Part shown: positions 57,917 to 64,000 of the stretch, piece by piece
Position numbering within the stretch: the stretch's first letter is position 1
Layout: the number at the start of each line of letters is the position of its first letter
From: Dongia_B sp035539215
Lineage (GTDB): Bacteria; Pseudomonadota; Alphaproteobacteria; Dongiales; Dongiaceae
Assembly (NCBI GenBank): GCA_035539215.1
Contig: DATLIX010000080.1
Location: forward strand, 1-64,000
Length of the DNA: 64,000 nucleotides
Direction of reading: 5' to 3'
Translations under genes and position numbers: made by a program
Notes under the pieces: generated by a model
The model's input: the letters and a program-made list of their open reading frames with translations, nothing else
What the model was told of the DNA's origin: nothing
Databases searched by the model: none

Positions 57917-58954
57917 ATGGCGAAAATACGTCGCTGGGGTATTCTCATTTGTGTTGGATTCGCGACCTCGCTGCCGGCGCTCGCTTATGCGGAGCCGATT
58001 GCCAGCGTGGACGATGTCGTCAATACGGCAACCCACACGCCTCCGGGGTCGAGCGTCGCGCCCGTCCAGAAGGACGATCGCCTGGTGCAGAACGAACAGG
58101 TGGAAACGCAGCCGCAATCGGCCGTGCAGATGACCTTCGTTGACGGTTCCAATTTGCGGCTCGAGGAAAGCAGCAAGGTCGTCCTCGACAATTATGTCTA
58201 TGATCCCAGTGCGCAGATGAGCAATGGCTTGGTCAATCTCGGCGCCGGAATCTTTCGCTTTACTTCCAACGGCAAGAACGACCAGGGCGTCATCCTCAGA
58301 ACGCCGGCCGCCACGATCGGCATCCGCGGGACGGATATCCTGATCAATGTCAGCCAAAAGGGCCTCACCAAGGTTGACGTATTGGAAGGCGAGGTCTTTC
58401 TGAAGCCGCTTGGGCTCGGTGGCGGCACCACGGTGATGGCCGGCCAGTCAGGCATGGTCGCGGACGTCGATTCGAATGCCAAGGTGGGCGATATCGGCGC
58501 CTTCGCGACCGCAGCCGGCGGCCCGGCCTCGCCGCAAAGTTCTTCTCCCTCGTCGTCACAGTCTTCAGATCGCGCCGATCATCATAGCAATCTCGGCGGC
58601 TCGCGAACCGCCGGCAACAGGAGCTCGGGGCCGAGCGGTGGTACCGGTGGCACGGGCGGAACCGGTGGCACTGGCGGGACGGGCGGCACCGGCGGCGATG
58701 GTGATGGCGGCGACGGCGGTACGGGCGACGGTGGTACTGGCGACGGCGGTACCGGCGACGGCGGTACGGGTGACGGCGGTACCGGCGATGGTGACGGAGA
58801 CGGCACTACCGGTCATCATCACCATGATCATCACCACCACGATCATCAACACCATGACCACCATCATCACGACCACCCCGGCGATGGCAATCCGGGCGAT
58901 GGTGATGGAGACGGCGGCCATCATGGCCATCACGGGGGCGGAAATACCCAATAG
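57917..58954 (+). CDS. secreted FecR-domain protein with Gly/Asp repeats and His-rich tail
   Basis: 345 residues from ATG 57917 behind GGGGGAGGG. Signal peptide RRWGILICVGFATSLPALAYA (cleavage near residue 25), then a periplasmic FecR domain (about 45-190; VQMTFVDGSNLRLEESSKVVLD, ILRTPAATIGIRGTDILI, VDVLEGEVFLKPLG). It has none of the N-terminal sigma-binding region of true FecR. The C-terminal third is low complexity: GGT repeats, five GDGGT repeats and an almost pure His/Asp stretch (HHHHDHHHHDHQHHDHHHHD) likely to bind divalent metal. It is divergent from the CHASE2 cyclase and upstream of a CorA gene. Confidence 0.88.
   Translation: MAKIRRWGILICVGFATSLPALAYAEPIASVDDVVNTATHTPPGSSVAPVQKDDRLVQNEQVETQPQSAVQMTFVDGSNLRLEESSKVVLDNYVYDPSAQMSNGLVNLGAGIFRFTSNGKNDQGVILRTPAATIGIRGTDILINVSQKGLTKVDVLEGEVFLKPLGLGGGTTVMAGQSGMVADVDSNAKVGDIGAFATAAGGPASPQSSSPSSSQSSDRADHHSNLGGSRTAGNRSSGPSGGTGGTGGTGGTGGTGGTGGDGDGGDGGTGDGGTGDGGTGDGGTGDGGTGDGDGDGTTGHHHHDHHHHDHQHHDHHHHDHPGDGNPGDGDGDGGHHGHHGGGNTQ
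58637..58800 (+). repeat. in-frame GGT/GGC microrepeat encoding Gly-Thr and Gly-Asp-Gly repeats
   Basis: Near-tandem 9-bp (GGT repeats) and 15-bp (GDGGT, five copies) units inside the FecR-domain gene. Third-codon positions vary (ACC/ACG/ACT, GGC/GGT), showing selection on the protein and not a fresh DNA expansion. Confidence 0.8.
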
Positions 58955-59143
58955 GGTCGCCGCCAGAGCCGATACCCGCCTGTGTTTGTGATCTGATTAC
59001 GACAGGCGGGTCATTCTCGCCGCCATTCCGGCAATCTGTGCGCCGACGCACAGCCAAGGCAGCCGGCCGCAGGGCGGGCTTGCGGTGGTGACCGGAATTG
59101 CGTTATCCGATGAAAGGGGAAGGCCCGATCACAGGATAGCGTC

Positions 59144-60118
59144 ATGAATCACGTGGTGAACTGCGCCCTCTATCAAGGCGGCCGCAAAATCCGCGACATC
59201 GATGTCAGCGACACCGAGCATATGAAGGTCTCGGCCGGGCAGCTGATCTGGATCGGCCTGCTGGAGCCGACCCATGAGCTGCTGCTGCCGCTGCAGCACC
59301 AATTCGGTCTCCATGAACTCGCGGTCGAAGACGCCTATCGCGCCCACCAGCGGCCGAAGCTGGAGGTCTATGGCGATACCGTCTTCGTCGCCATGAAGAC
59401 CTGCCAGTGGCTGGACGATGCGCTGGCACTGGGCGAGACCTGCTTCTTCGTCGGCCGCGGCTATATCATTTCGGTCCGCCACGGCAAGTCGCTGAGCTAT
59501 GCCGCCGTCCGCGACCGCTGCGAACACGCGCCCGACAAGCTGAAGCATGGCGAGGACTTCATTCTCTATGCGCTGATGGATTTCATCGTCGATAACTATT
59601 TTCCGGTGATCGACGCGCTGGAGGAAAAGGTCGAGGAACTGGAGGGAGCGATTTTCTCCGGCAAGGACCAGAGCCGCGACGTGCTGGGCGAGATCGCACT
59701 ATTGCGCCGCGACCTTCTCGACATGCGCCATGCCGTGGCGCCGCTGCCCGATATCTGCCAGCGCATCATGCGCTATGACGTGCCCGCCATGGACAAGGCG
59801 ACGCAGCCTTATTTCCGCGACGTCTATGACCACGCAAATATCCTGATGGACCGGATCGAGGCGCTGCGCGAGACGGTGAAATCCGTGGTCGAATCCAAGA
59901 TGCTGATGGAATCGATGCGGCAGAACGACGTGATGCGGCGCCTTGCCGCCTGGGCCGCCATGCTGGCGGTGCCCACCATGGTGGCCGGTATTTACGGCAT
60001 GAACTTCGACGTCATGCCGGAGCTGAAATGGCGTTACGGCTATTTCATGGTGGTTGGTCTGATGGCGGCGGTTTGTGGGCTGCTCTATTGGCGTTTCAAG
60101 AAATCCGGCTGGCTTTGA
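59144..60118 (+). CDS. CorA-family magnesium/divalent-metal transporter
   Basis: 324 residues. A large cytoplasmic N-terminal domain (about 1-260), then two membrane helices, the first ending in the ion-selectivity motif GMN (VPTMVAGIYGMNFDVMPEL) and a basic C-terminus (RFKKSGWL). AGGA precedes the ATG. It takes up Mg2+ or transports other divalent ions as a pentamer. It is the gene next to the His-rich FecR-domain protein, in the same direction, with 189 bp between. Confidence 0.92.
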   Translation: MNHVVNCALYQGGRKIRDIDVSDTEHMKVSAGQLIWIGLLEPTHELLLPLQHQFGLHELAVEDAYRAHQRPKLEVYGDTVFVAMKTCQWLDDALALGETCFFVGRGYIISVRHGKSLSYAAVRDRCEHAPDKLKHGEDFILYALMDFIVDNYFPVIDALEEKVEELEGAIFSGKDQSRDVLGEIALLRRDLLDMRHAVAPLPDICQRIMRYDVPAMDKATQPYFRDVYDHANILMDRIEALRETVKSVVESKMLMESMRQNDVMRRLAAWAAMLAVPTMVAGIYGMNFDVMPELKWRYGYFMVVGLMAAVCGLLYWRFKKSGWL

Positions 60119-60148
60119 TACGGCTGGCCCGAGACGGCCGATCCGGTC

Positions 60149-61054
60149 CTAGGCGAGCCCCGCCGCCGCCAATCGCTGCTTGAGGTCGTCGATCAGCCAA
60201 CGGCCCGCTTTGCCCGGCGGACGGGCGAGGTCATGGACGATATAGAGTGAGGCGAGGAAGCTGGTATCCTGCTCGAGCCGCAATCGCACCAGCTGACCGT
60301 TTTCGAGATAGGGCTCGATCAGATGCAGCGGCATGTTGCACCAGCCGAGCCCGGCCAGCAGATAATCGAGCCGGGTATGGAGGTCGGCGAAGCGCCATTG
60401 CCGCCGGCTGATCAGATTGCCGCGCAGGGACTGGCTCAAGGTGCTGCGGTCGGTGAGGACGAGTTGGGTTTCCTCGACCAAGGTCGCGCGCGAAATCGGC
60501 CCCTTCAGCCGGGCGAGGGGGTGATCGGCGGCAACCACCGGCACTGAGGGGATGTCGGTGATGCGCTCGCCCACGAGATCGGTGGCACCGGTGACCAGCA
60601 GGGAATAGATCGCCAGCCTGACGCTGCCGTCGCGCAACCGCTGTTCCGCCGCACCCAGCCCTTCGGTGAAGATCAGCACGGGGAGCTGGGGGAAAATCTG
60701 GCTCAACCCTTTGAGGCTCGCGGTCAGGATCCTGCTCGGGAAAAGAGAATCCACGGCGAGGCTTAGTTCCGGCTCGACGGCATTGGCGATGCTCTCGGCT
60801 CGGGCGCGCAGCAATTCGGCGCCGCGGACCAGTTCGCGCGCATCGTTGAGGATCATCTTGCCGGCATCGTTGAGCCGCGGGGTCTTCCCCGCGCGCTCGA
60901 AAAGCTGCAATTGCAGGGTCCCCTCAAGTCCTTGAATGGCCTGGCTGATCGCGGATTGTACGCGGCCCAGCCGGCGGGCCGCGGCGGAGAAGCTGCCGGT
61001 CTCGGCCACGGCGATCAGCATGCGCAACTGATCCAAGGTGAGGTTGTCGAGCAT
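60149..61054 (-). CDS. LysR-family transcriptional regulator
   Basis: 301 residues. N-terminal HTH (LDQLRMLIAVAETGSFSAAARRLGRVQSAISQAIQGLE) and a LysR substrate-binding domain. It is divergent from the RutE-type reductase gene across a 140-bp gap containing a 12-bp palindrome, so it probably regulates that gene and itself. It is not closely similar to the LysR at 24888. Confidence 0.9.
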   Translation of the reverse strand: MLDNLTLDQLRMLIAVAETGSFSAAARRLGRVQSAISQAIQGLEGTLQLQLFERAGKTPRLNDAGKMILNDARELVRGAELLRARAESIANAVEPELSLAVDSLFPSRILTASLKGLSQIFPQLPVLIFTEGLGAAEQRLRDGSVRLAIYSLLVTGATDLVGERITDIPSVPVVAADHPLARLKGPISRATLVEETQLVLTDRSTLSQSLRGNLISRRQWRFADLHTRLDYLLAGLGWCNMPLHLIEPYLENGQLVRLRLEQDTSFLASLYIVHDLARPPGKAGRWLIDDLKQRLAAAGLA

Positions 61055-61073
61055 TTATCACTTTATTCGATGG

Positions 61074-61085
61074 ATATGATCATAT
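61074..61085. promoter_or_regulatory. palindrome between LysR gene and rutE-like gene
   Basis: ATATGATCATAT, perfect 12-bp palindrome 20 bp upstream of the LysR start and about 110 bp before the reductase start, in the position expected for a LysR activation site. Confidence 0.4.
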
Positions 61086-61194
61086 TTTGGCCGATTGTTG
61101 TGATGGATACAAGCTGCCATCTCTCGTGACACGGCGCTGCCGGCAACCCGCCTCGCAAGCAGACCCGCCCTGTAACCAATCGAGAGATCCCCCG

Positions 61195-61809
61195 ATGAAC
61201 GCGCCCCTGAAAAATCCGAGCCATCAGCCGCTCGACGCCAAGGCCCTCGACCAGCTTTTCCTGGAAGCCCGCACTTTCAACGCCTGGCTCGACAAGCCGG
61301 TAAGCGATGAATTGCTGGCCCGGGCCGTCGACCTCGCCAAGATGGGACCGACCAGCGTCAATTGCTCGCCGGTCCGCATCGTCTTCGTGCGCAGCGCCGA
61401 AGCCAAGGCGAAGCTGAAGCCGGCACTTGCCGAAGGCAATGTCGAGAAGACCATGGCGGCGCCGGTTACCGCCATCATCGCTCATGACCTGGAATTCTAC
61501 GAAGCCCTGCCGCGGCTTTTTCCGCATATGGATGCCAAGCCCTGGTTCAGCGGCAATGCCGAATTCGCCGCTACCACGGCTTTCCGCAACGGCACCCTGC
61601 AAGGCGCCTATCTGATCCTCGCCTTGCGCGCCGTCGGCCTCGATAGCGGCGCCATGTCGGGCTTCAACAATGCGCTGGTCGACGAGGCTTTCTTTGCCGG
61701 CACCCAGGTGAAGTCTAACTTCCTGCTGAATATCGGCTATGGCAGCCAGGAAAAGCTGTTCGCGCGCTCGCCGCGTTTCGATTTCGGCGAGATCGCCAAG
61801 ATCGTCTGA
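61195..61809 (+). CDS. rutE: malonic-semialdehyde reductase / nitroreductase-family flavoprotein (RutE/HadB type)
   Basis: 204 residues of the RutE/HadB branch of the nitroreductase family: ARTFNAWLDKPVSDELLARA, KMGPTSVNCSPVRIVFV, and the C-terminal GYGSQEKLFARSPRFDFGEI. RutE reduces malonic semialdehyde to 3-hydroxypropionate in pyrimidine breakdown; no other rut gene is in the window, so detoxification of another aldehyde or nitro/halo-phenol compound is possible. Ribosome site GAGAGATCCCCCG before the ATG at 61195. A strong terminator follows. Confidence 0.85.
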   Translation: MNAPLKNPSHQPLDAKALDQLFLEARTFNAWLDKPVSDELLARAVDLAKMGPTSVNCSPVRIVFVRSAEAKAKLKPALAEGNVEKTMAAPVTAIIAHDLEFYEALPRLFPHMDAKPWFSGNAEFAATTAFRNGTLQGAYLILALRAVGLDSGAMSGFNNALVDEAFFAGTQVKSNFLLNIGYGSQEKLFARSPRFDFGEIAKIV

Positions 61810-61832
61810 CCACCGCCTGTCGCGAGGTGAGC

Positions 61833-61870
61833 AAGGCCCGGCCGGCACGAACGGCCGGGCCTTCTTGTTT
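61833..61870 (+). terminator. intrinsic terminator of the rutE-like gene
   Basis: Perfect 12-bp stem AAGGCCCGGCCG (61833-61844) / CGGCCGGGCCTT (61852-61863) with a 7-nt loop, followed by CTTGTTT, 24 bp after the stop codon. Confidence 0.8.
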
Positions 61871-61898
61871 CCAGGCGTACCGTTCGGGCGCCGTCTTT

Positions 61899-62237
61899 CT
61901 AGAGGATCTTGCCGTCGAAGGGGTTGCGGCCTTGGCGATCCTCGATCTCGACCACCCAGAGGTCAGGGTCGCGCTTGATCTGGCGATCGATGTACTCGCC
62001 AGCCTCGCTCTCGCTCATCAGCGCGCCCTTATTGGCAGGGAGCCAGGCGATCTTACCGTCGAGGTCGCGCGACTGCGTCAGCACCTTGCTGGTGCCGTCG
62101 AGCAGGTTCAGCTTGACGATGATGGCGCCACCCCAGTTATCGCCGCGATGCAGGATGGCGGCGAAATTGCCGTCGCCGTTGCAGCGCCGGACGGTTGCCA
62201 TGACAAGCACATCGGTGGGCAGCCGCGGCTCGGTCAT
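61899..62237 (-). CDS. DUF1491-family protein
   Basis: 112 residues matching the alphaproteobacterial DUF1491 pattern: LPTDVLVMATVRRCNGDGNFAAILHRGD, then NWGGAIIVKLNLL, and the C-terminal EAGEYIDRQIKRDPDLWVVEIEDR. The function is unknown; the family is small, cytoplasmic and mostly restricted to Alphaproteobacteria, which helps place the organism. No clear ribosome site. Confidence 0.85.
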   Translation of the reverse strand: MTEPRLPTDVLVMATVRRCNGDGNFAAILHRGDNWGGAIIVKLNLLDGTSKVLTQSRDLDGKIAWLPANKGALMSESEAGEYIDRQIKRDPDLWVVEIEDRQGRNPFDGKIL

Positions 62238-62249
62238 GCGTGCCGAAGC

Positions 62250-62303
62250 CGGTTTTTTCCTTCCCCCTTGAGGGGGAGGAAAGGGTGGAGGGGAGGAGAA
62301 AAA
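62250..62303. repeat. polypyrimidine/polypurine inverted-repeat block
   Basis: CCCCCTTGAGGGGG (62263-62276) within a pyrimidine-rich then purine-rich stretch. Similar blocks occur often between alphaproteobacterial genes. It lies between DUF1491 and the ThDP enzyme gene and is not followed by a T-run on either strand. Confidence 0.4.
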
Positions 62304-62319
62304 GTGACGTCTTCCGCCA

Positions 62320-64000
62320 TTACGATTTCACCTGCTTCCCCTGCGCCTTCAGCGCCGCTTCGCGCATCTGCGTCAGCGTCAGACGGGGGGTAATGGCGTC
62401 GGGGTCGATACGGACTTCCAGCAGAGCCGGCTTGCCGGCTTTTTCCGCGCGCTCGAAGGCCGGCGCGAAGTCTTCCGTCTTCTCGACCAGTTCGCCGTAT
62501 GCGCCATAGGCGTGGGCCAGGGCGACGAAATCCGGATTGTGGAGTTCTGTGCCGGAAATGCGCGCCGGATAGGTCTTCTCCTGATGCATCCGGATGGTGC
62601 CATACATGCCGTTATTGATGACGAGGAAGATGACATTGGCGCCGTATTGCACGGCGGTTGCCAGTTCCTGGCCGTTCATCATGAAGCAGCCGTCGCCGTT
62701 GAAGGAAACCACCGTGCGCTTGGGTGCCGCCAGTTTGGCCGCCACCGCCGCCGGCACGCCATAGCCCATCGAGCCGTTGGTCGGCGCCAGTTGCGTGCGG
62801 AAGGTCTTGTACTGATAGAAGCGATGCGCCCAGGTGGCATAATTGCCGGCGCCATTGGTGATGATCGTGTCGTCCGGCAGATGGCCACGCAGATATTGCA
62901 TGATATCGCCCATCTGCACCGCACCCGGGACCGGGAAATGTTTCATGTTTTCGAGGTAGTCGGCGCGGGCGCTGGCGGTCCAGGCATCCCACGCGCTGTG
63001 ATGGATCTTGCCGAGCTTGGCGGCCATATGGGCGAATTGCGCCATGCCGCTATTGATCGGCAAGACCGCCTGGTAGACGCGGCCGAGCTCTTCCGGATCG
63101 GCATAGACATGCACCAGCGGCTGCTGCGGCACGGGGATGTCGAGCAGGGTATAGCCCGAAGTGGTCATCTCGCCGAGGCGGGCGCCGACCACGATCAGGC
63201 AATCGGTGGTCTTCACCCGTTCCGCCAGCTTCGGATTGATGCCGATACCGACATCGCCGACATAATTCGGCAGGCTGTTGTCATAAAGGTCCTGGCAGCG
63301 GAAGGAGCAGCCGACGGGCAGGTTGGCGGCTTCGGCGAAGGCGCGGATGTCGCGCACCGCAGCGAGGTCCCAGCCGCCGCCGCCGAGGATCATGAGGGGC
63401 CGCTTGGCCTTGGCGAGGCGCTCCTGGAGGTCGCTCATCTGTTCGGCGCTGGGGGCGCCGCGGCTGACCCGATAGGGTCCGGCGTCGCTGATGGCGACGC
63501 GGTCGGTCAGCATGTCTTCCGGCAGGGCCAGCACCACCGGACCGGGGCGGCCGTTGACCGCGCGATGGAAGGCCTGGCTGACATATTCCGGGATCCGCGC
63601 CGCGTCGTCGATCTGCGCCACCCATTTCGCCATCTGGCCGTACATGCGGCGGAAGTCGATTTCCTGGAAGGCTTCGCGCTCGACCTGGTCGCGGGCAACC
63701 TGGCCGATGAACAGGATCATCGGCGTCGAATCCTGGAAAGCGGTGTGGACGCCGACGGCGGCATTGGTGGCGCCCGGACCGCGGGTGACAAAGCAGATGC
63801 CGGGACGACCGGTCAGCTTGCCATAGGCCTCGGCCATATAGGCAGCGCCCCCTTCCTGGCGGCAGACCACCAGCTTCATCTGGTCGCGCTTGTCGTAGAA
63901 CGCGTCGAGGGCGGCGAGATAGCTTTCCCCCGGCACGCAGAAGGCCATCTCCACGCCGTGGATGGCCAATTGATCGATCAGGACCTGGCCCCCGCTGCGC
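62320..64000 (-). CDS. thiamine-diphosphate-dependent enzyme (acetolactate-synthase-like), 5' partial
   Basis: At least 560 residues; the frame runs past the right edge, so the start is outside the window. The N-terminal pyrimidine-binding domain is nearly complete (GVEMAFCVPGESYLAALDAFYD, catalytic-Glu segment VCRQEGGAAYMAEAYG, FVTRGPGATNAAVG). The central domain follows (KRPLMILGGGGWDLAA), and the C-terminal ThDP domain has the GDGCFMMNGQELATAVQYGANVIFLVINN motif. It fits the family of acetolactate synthase, benzoylformate decarboxylase and relatives. The terminal segment (KVKS end, no ilvH-like partner) and the PGESYLAALDAFYD signature suggest a non-biosynthetic member with unknown 2-oxoacid substrate. 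Confidence 0.9.
   Translation of the reverse strand, partial: RSGGQVLIDQLAIHGVEMAFCVPGESYLAALDAFYDKRDQMKLVVCRQEGGAAYMAEAYGKLTGRPGICFVTRGPGATNAAVGVHTAFQDSTPMILFIGQVARDQVEREAFQEIDFRRMYGQMAKWVAQIDDAARIPEYVSQAFHRAVNGRPGPVVLALPEDMLTDRVAISDAGPYRVSRGAPSAEQMSDLQERLAKAKRPLMILGGGGWDLAAVRDIRAFAEAANLPVGCSFRCQDLYDNSLPNYVGDVGIGINPKLAERVKTTDCLIVVGARLGEMTTSGYTLLDIPVPQQPLVHVYADPEELGRVYQAVLPINSGMAQFAHMAAKLGKIHHSAWDAWTASARADYLENMKHFPVPGAVQMGDIMQYLRGHLPDDTIITNGAGNYATWAHRFYQYKTFRTQLAPTNGSMGYGVPAAVAAKLAAPKRTVVSFNGDGCFMMNGQELATAVQYGANVIFLVINNGMYGTIRMHQEKTYPARISGTELHNPDFVALAHAYGAYGELVEKTEDFAPAFERAEKAGKPALLEVRIDPDAITPRLTLTQMREAALKAQGKQVKS

Noticed and set aside
58582..58806. Reverse-strand Pro-Ser/Pro-Val repeat frame
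   Set aside because: It is the antisense reading of the Gly/Asp repeat in the FecR-domain gene.

Overview
The window is a GC-rich bacterial chromosome segment. Its gene families and order (yajC-secD-secF followed by an Mth938-domain gene, a phytoene-synthase-like protein resembling NDUFAF6, a DUF1491 protein, many LysR/SDR/ABC catabolic genes, and a FecI/FecR/TonB-receptor set) point to an alphaproteobacterium, probably a free-living Rhodospirillales-like heterotroph. The genus cannot be fixed from the sequence. I found no rRNA, tRNA, CRISPR array, transposase, integrase or phage gene.

Layout. 1-1.6 kb: the end of an otnK-otnC pair for four-carbon sugar acids. 2.0-6.2 kb: a periplasmic oxidoreductase trio (tri-haem cytochrome c, 2Fe-2S subunit, Tat-exported molybdenum subunit), then a reverse-strand SDR that lacks the usual catalytic residues. 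7.3-12.6 kb: a tiny membrane protein, a class II UvrA-like ABC ATPase and an asnB-type asparagine synthase. 12.8-17.6 kb: an iron-type cell-surface signalling locus (ECF sigma, FecR anti-sigma, STN-domain TonB receptor) with two Fur-box-like sites. 17.7-20.6 kb: an alpha/beta hydrolase, a soluble PAS chemoreceptor and a small unknown gene.

20.7-34.0 kb is a catabolic island. A reverse-strand run (LysR, 3-hydroxyisobutyrate-dehydrogenase-like enzyme, MmgE/PrpD, carboxymuconolactone decarboxylase, MBL-fold lactonase, EthD) lies back to back with a forward ribose-type ABC transporter operon. In that operon one permease is fused to an SMP-30/strictosidine-synthase-like beta-propeller and is followed by a second free propeller, the ATPase and an SDR. 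I infer uptake and oxidation or ring-opening of an unidentified sugar- or lactone-like compound. 34.2-39.2 kb: a TetR regulator divergent from an RND adaptor/pump pair, with twin palindromes between them.

39.3-50.4 kb: a Crp/Fnr regulator, an EamA exporter, an MltB-type lytic transglycosylase and yajC-secD-secF-Mth938. Next come reverse-strand genes (DMSP-lyase-like cupin, Fe/Mn superoxide dismutase, urate-oxidase-N-type membrane protein) and then the NDUFAF6-like protein. Mth938 and NDUFAF6 families include mitochondrial complex I assembly factors. 50.6-62 kb: a Cache-type chemoreceptor, a membrane protein with an anti-sigma-like tail, two DJ-1-superfamily genes, a CHASE2 nucleotide cyclase divergent from a His/Gly-rich secreted FecR-domain protein, CorA, a LysR/rutE divergent pair and a DUF1491 protein. 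The window ends inside a reverse-strand ThDP-dependent enzyme.

Most interesting: the permease-propeller fusion operon; the CHASE2 cyclase / His-rich FecR / CorA neighbourhood; the complex I assembly-like genes beside secDF; the sigma factor with a long low-complexity insert; and the DMSP-lyase-like cupin.
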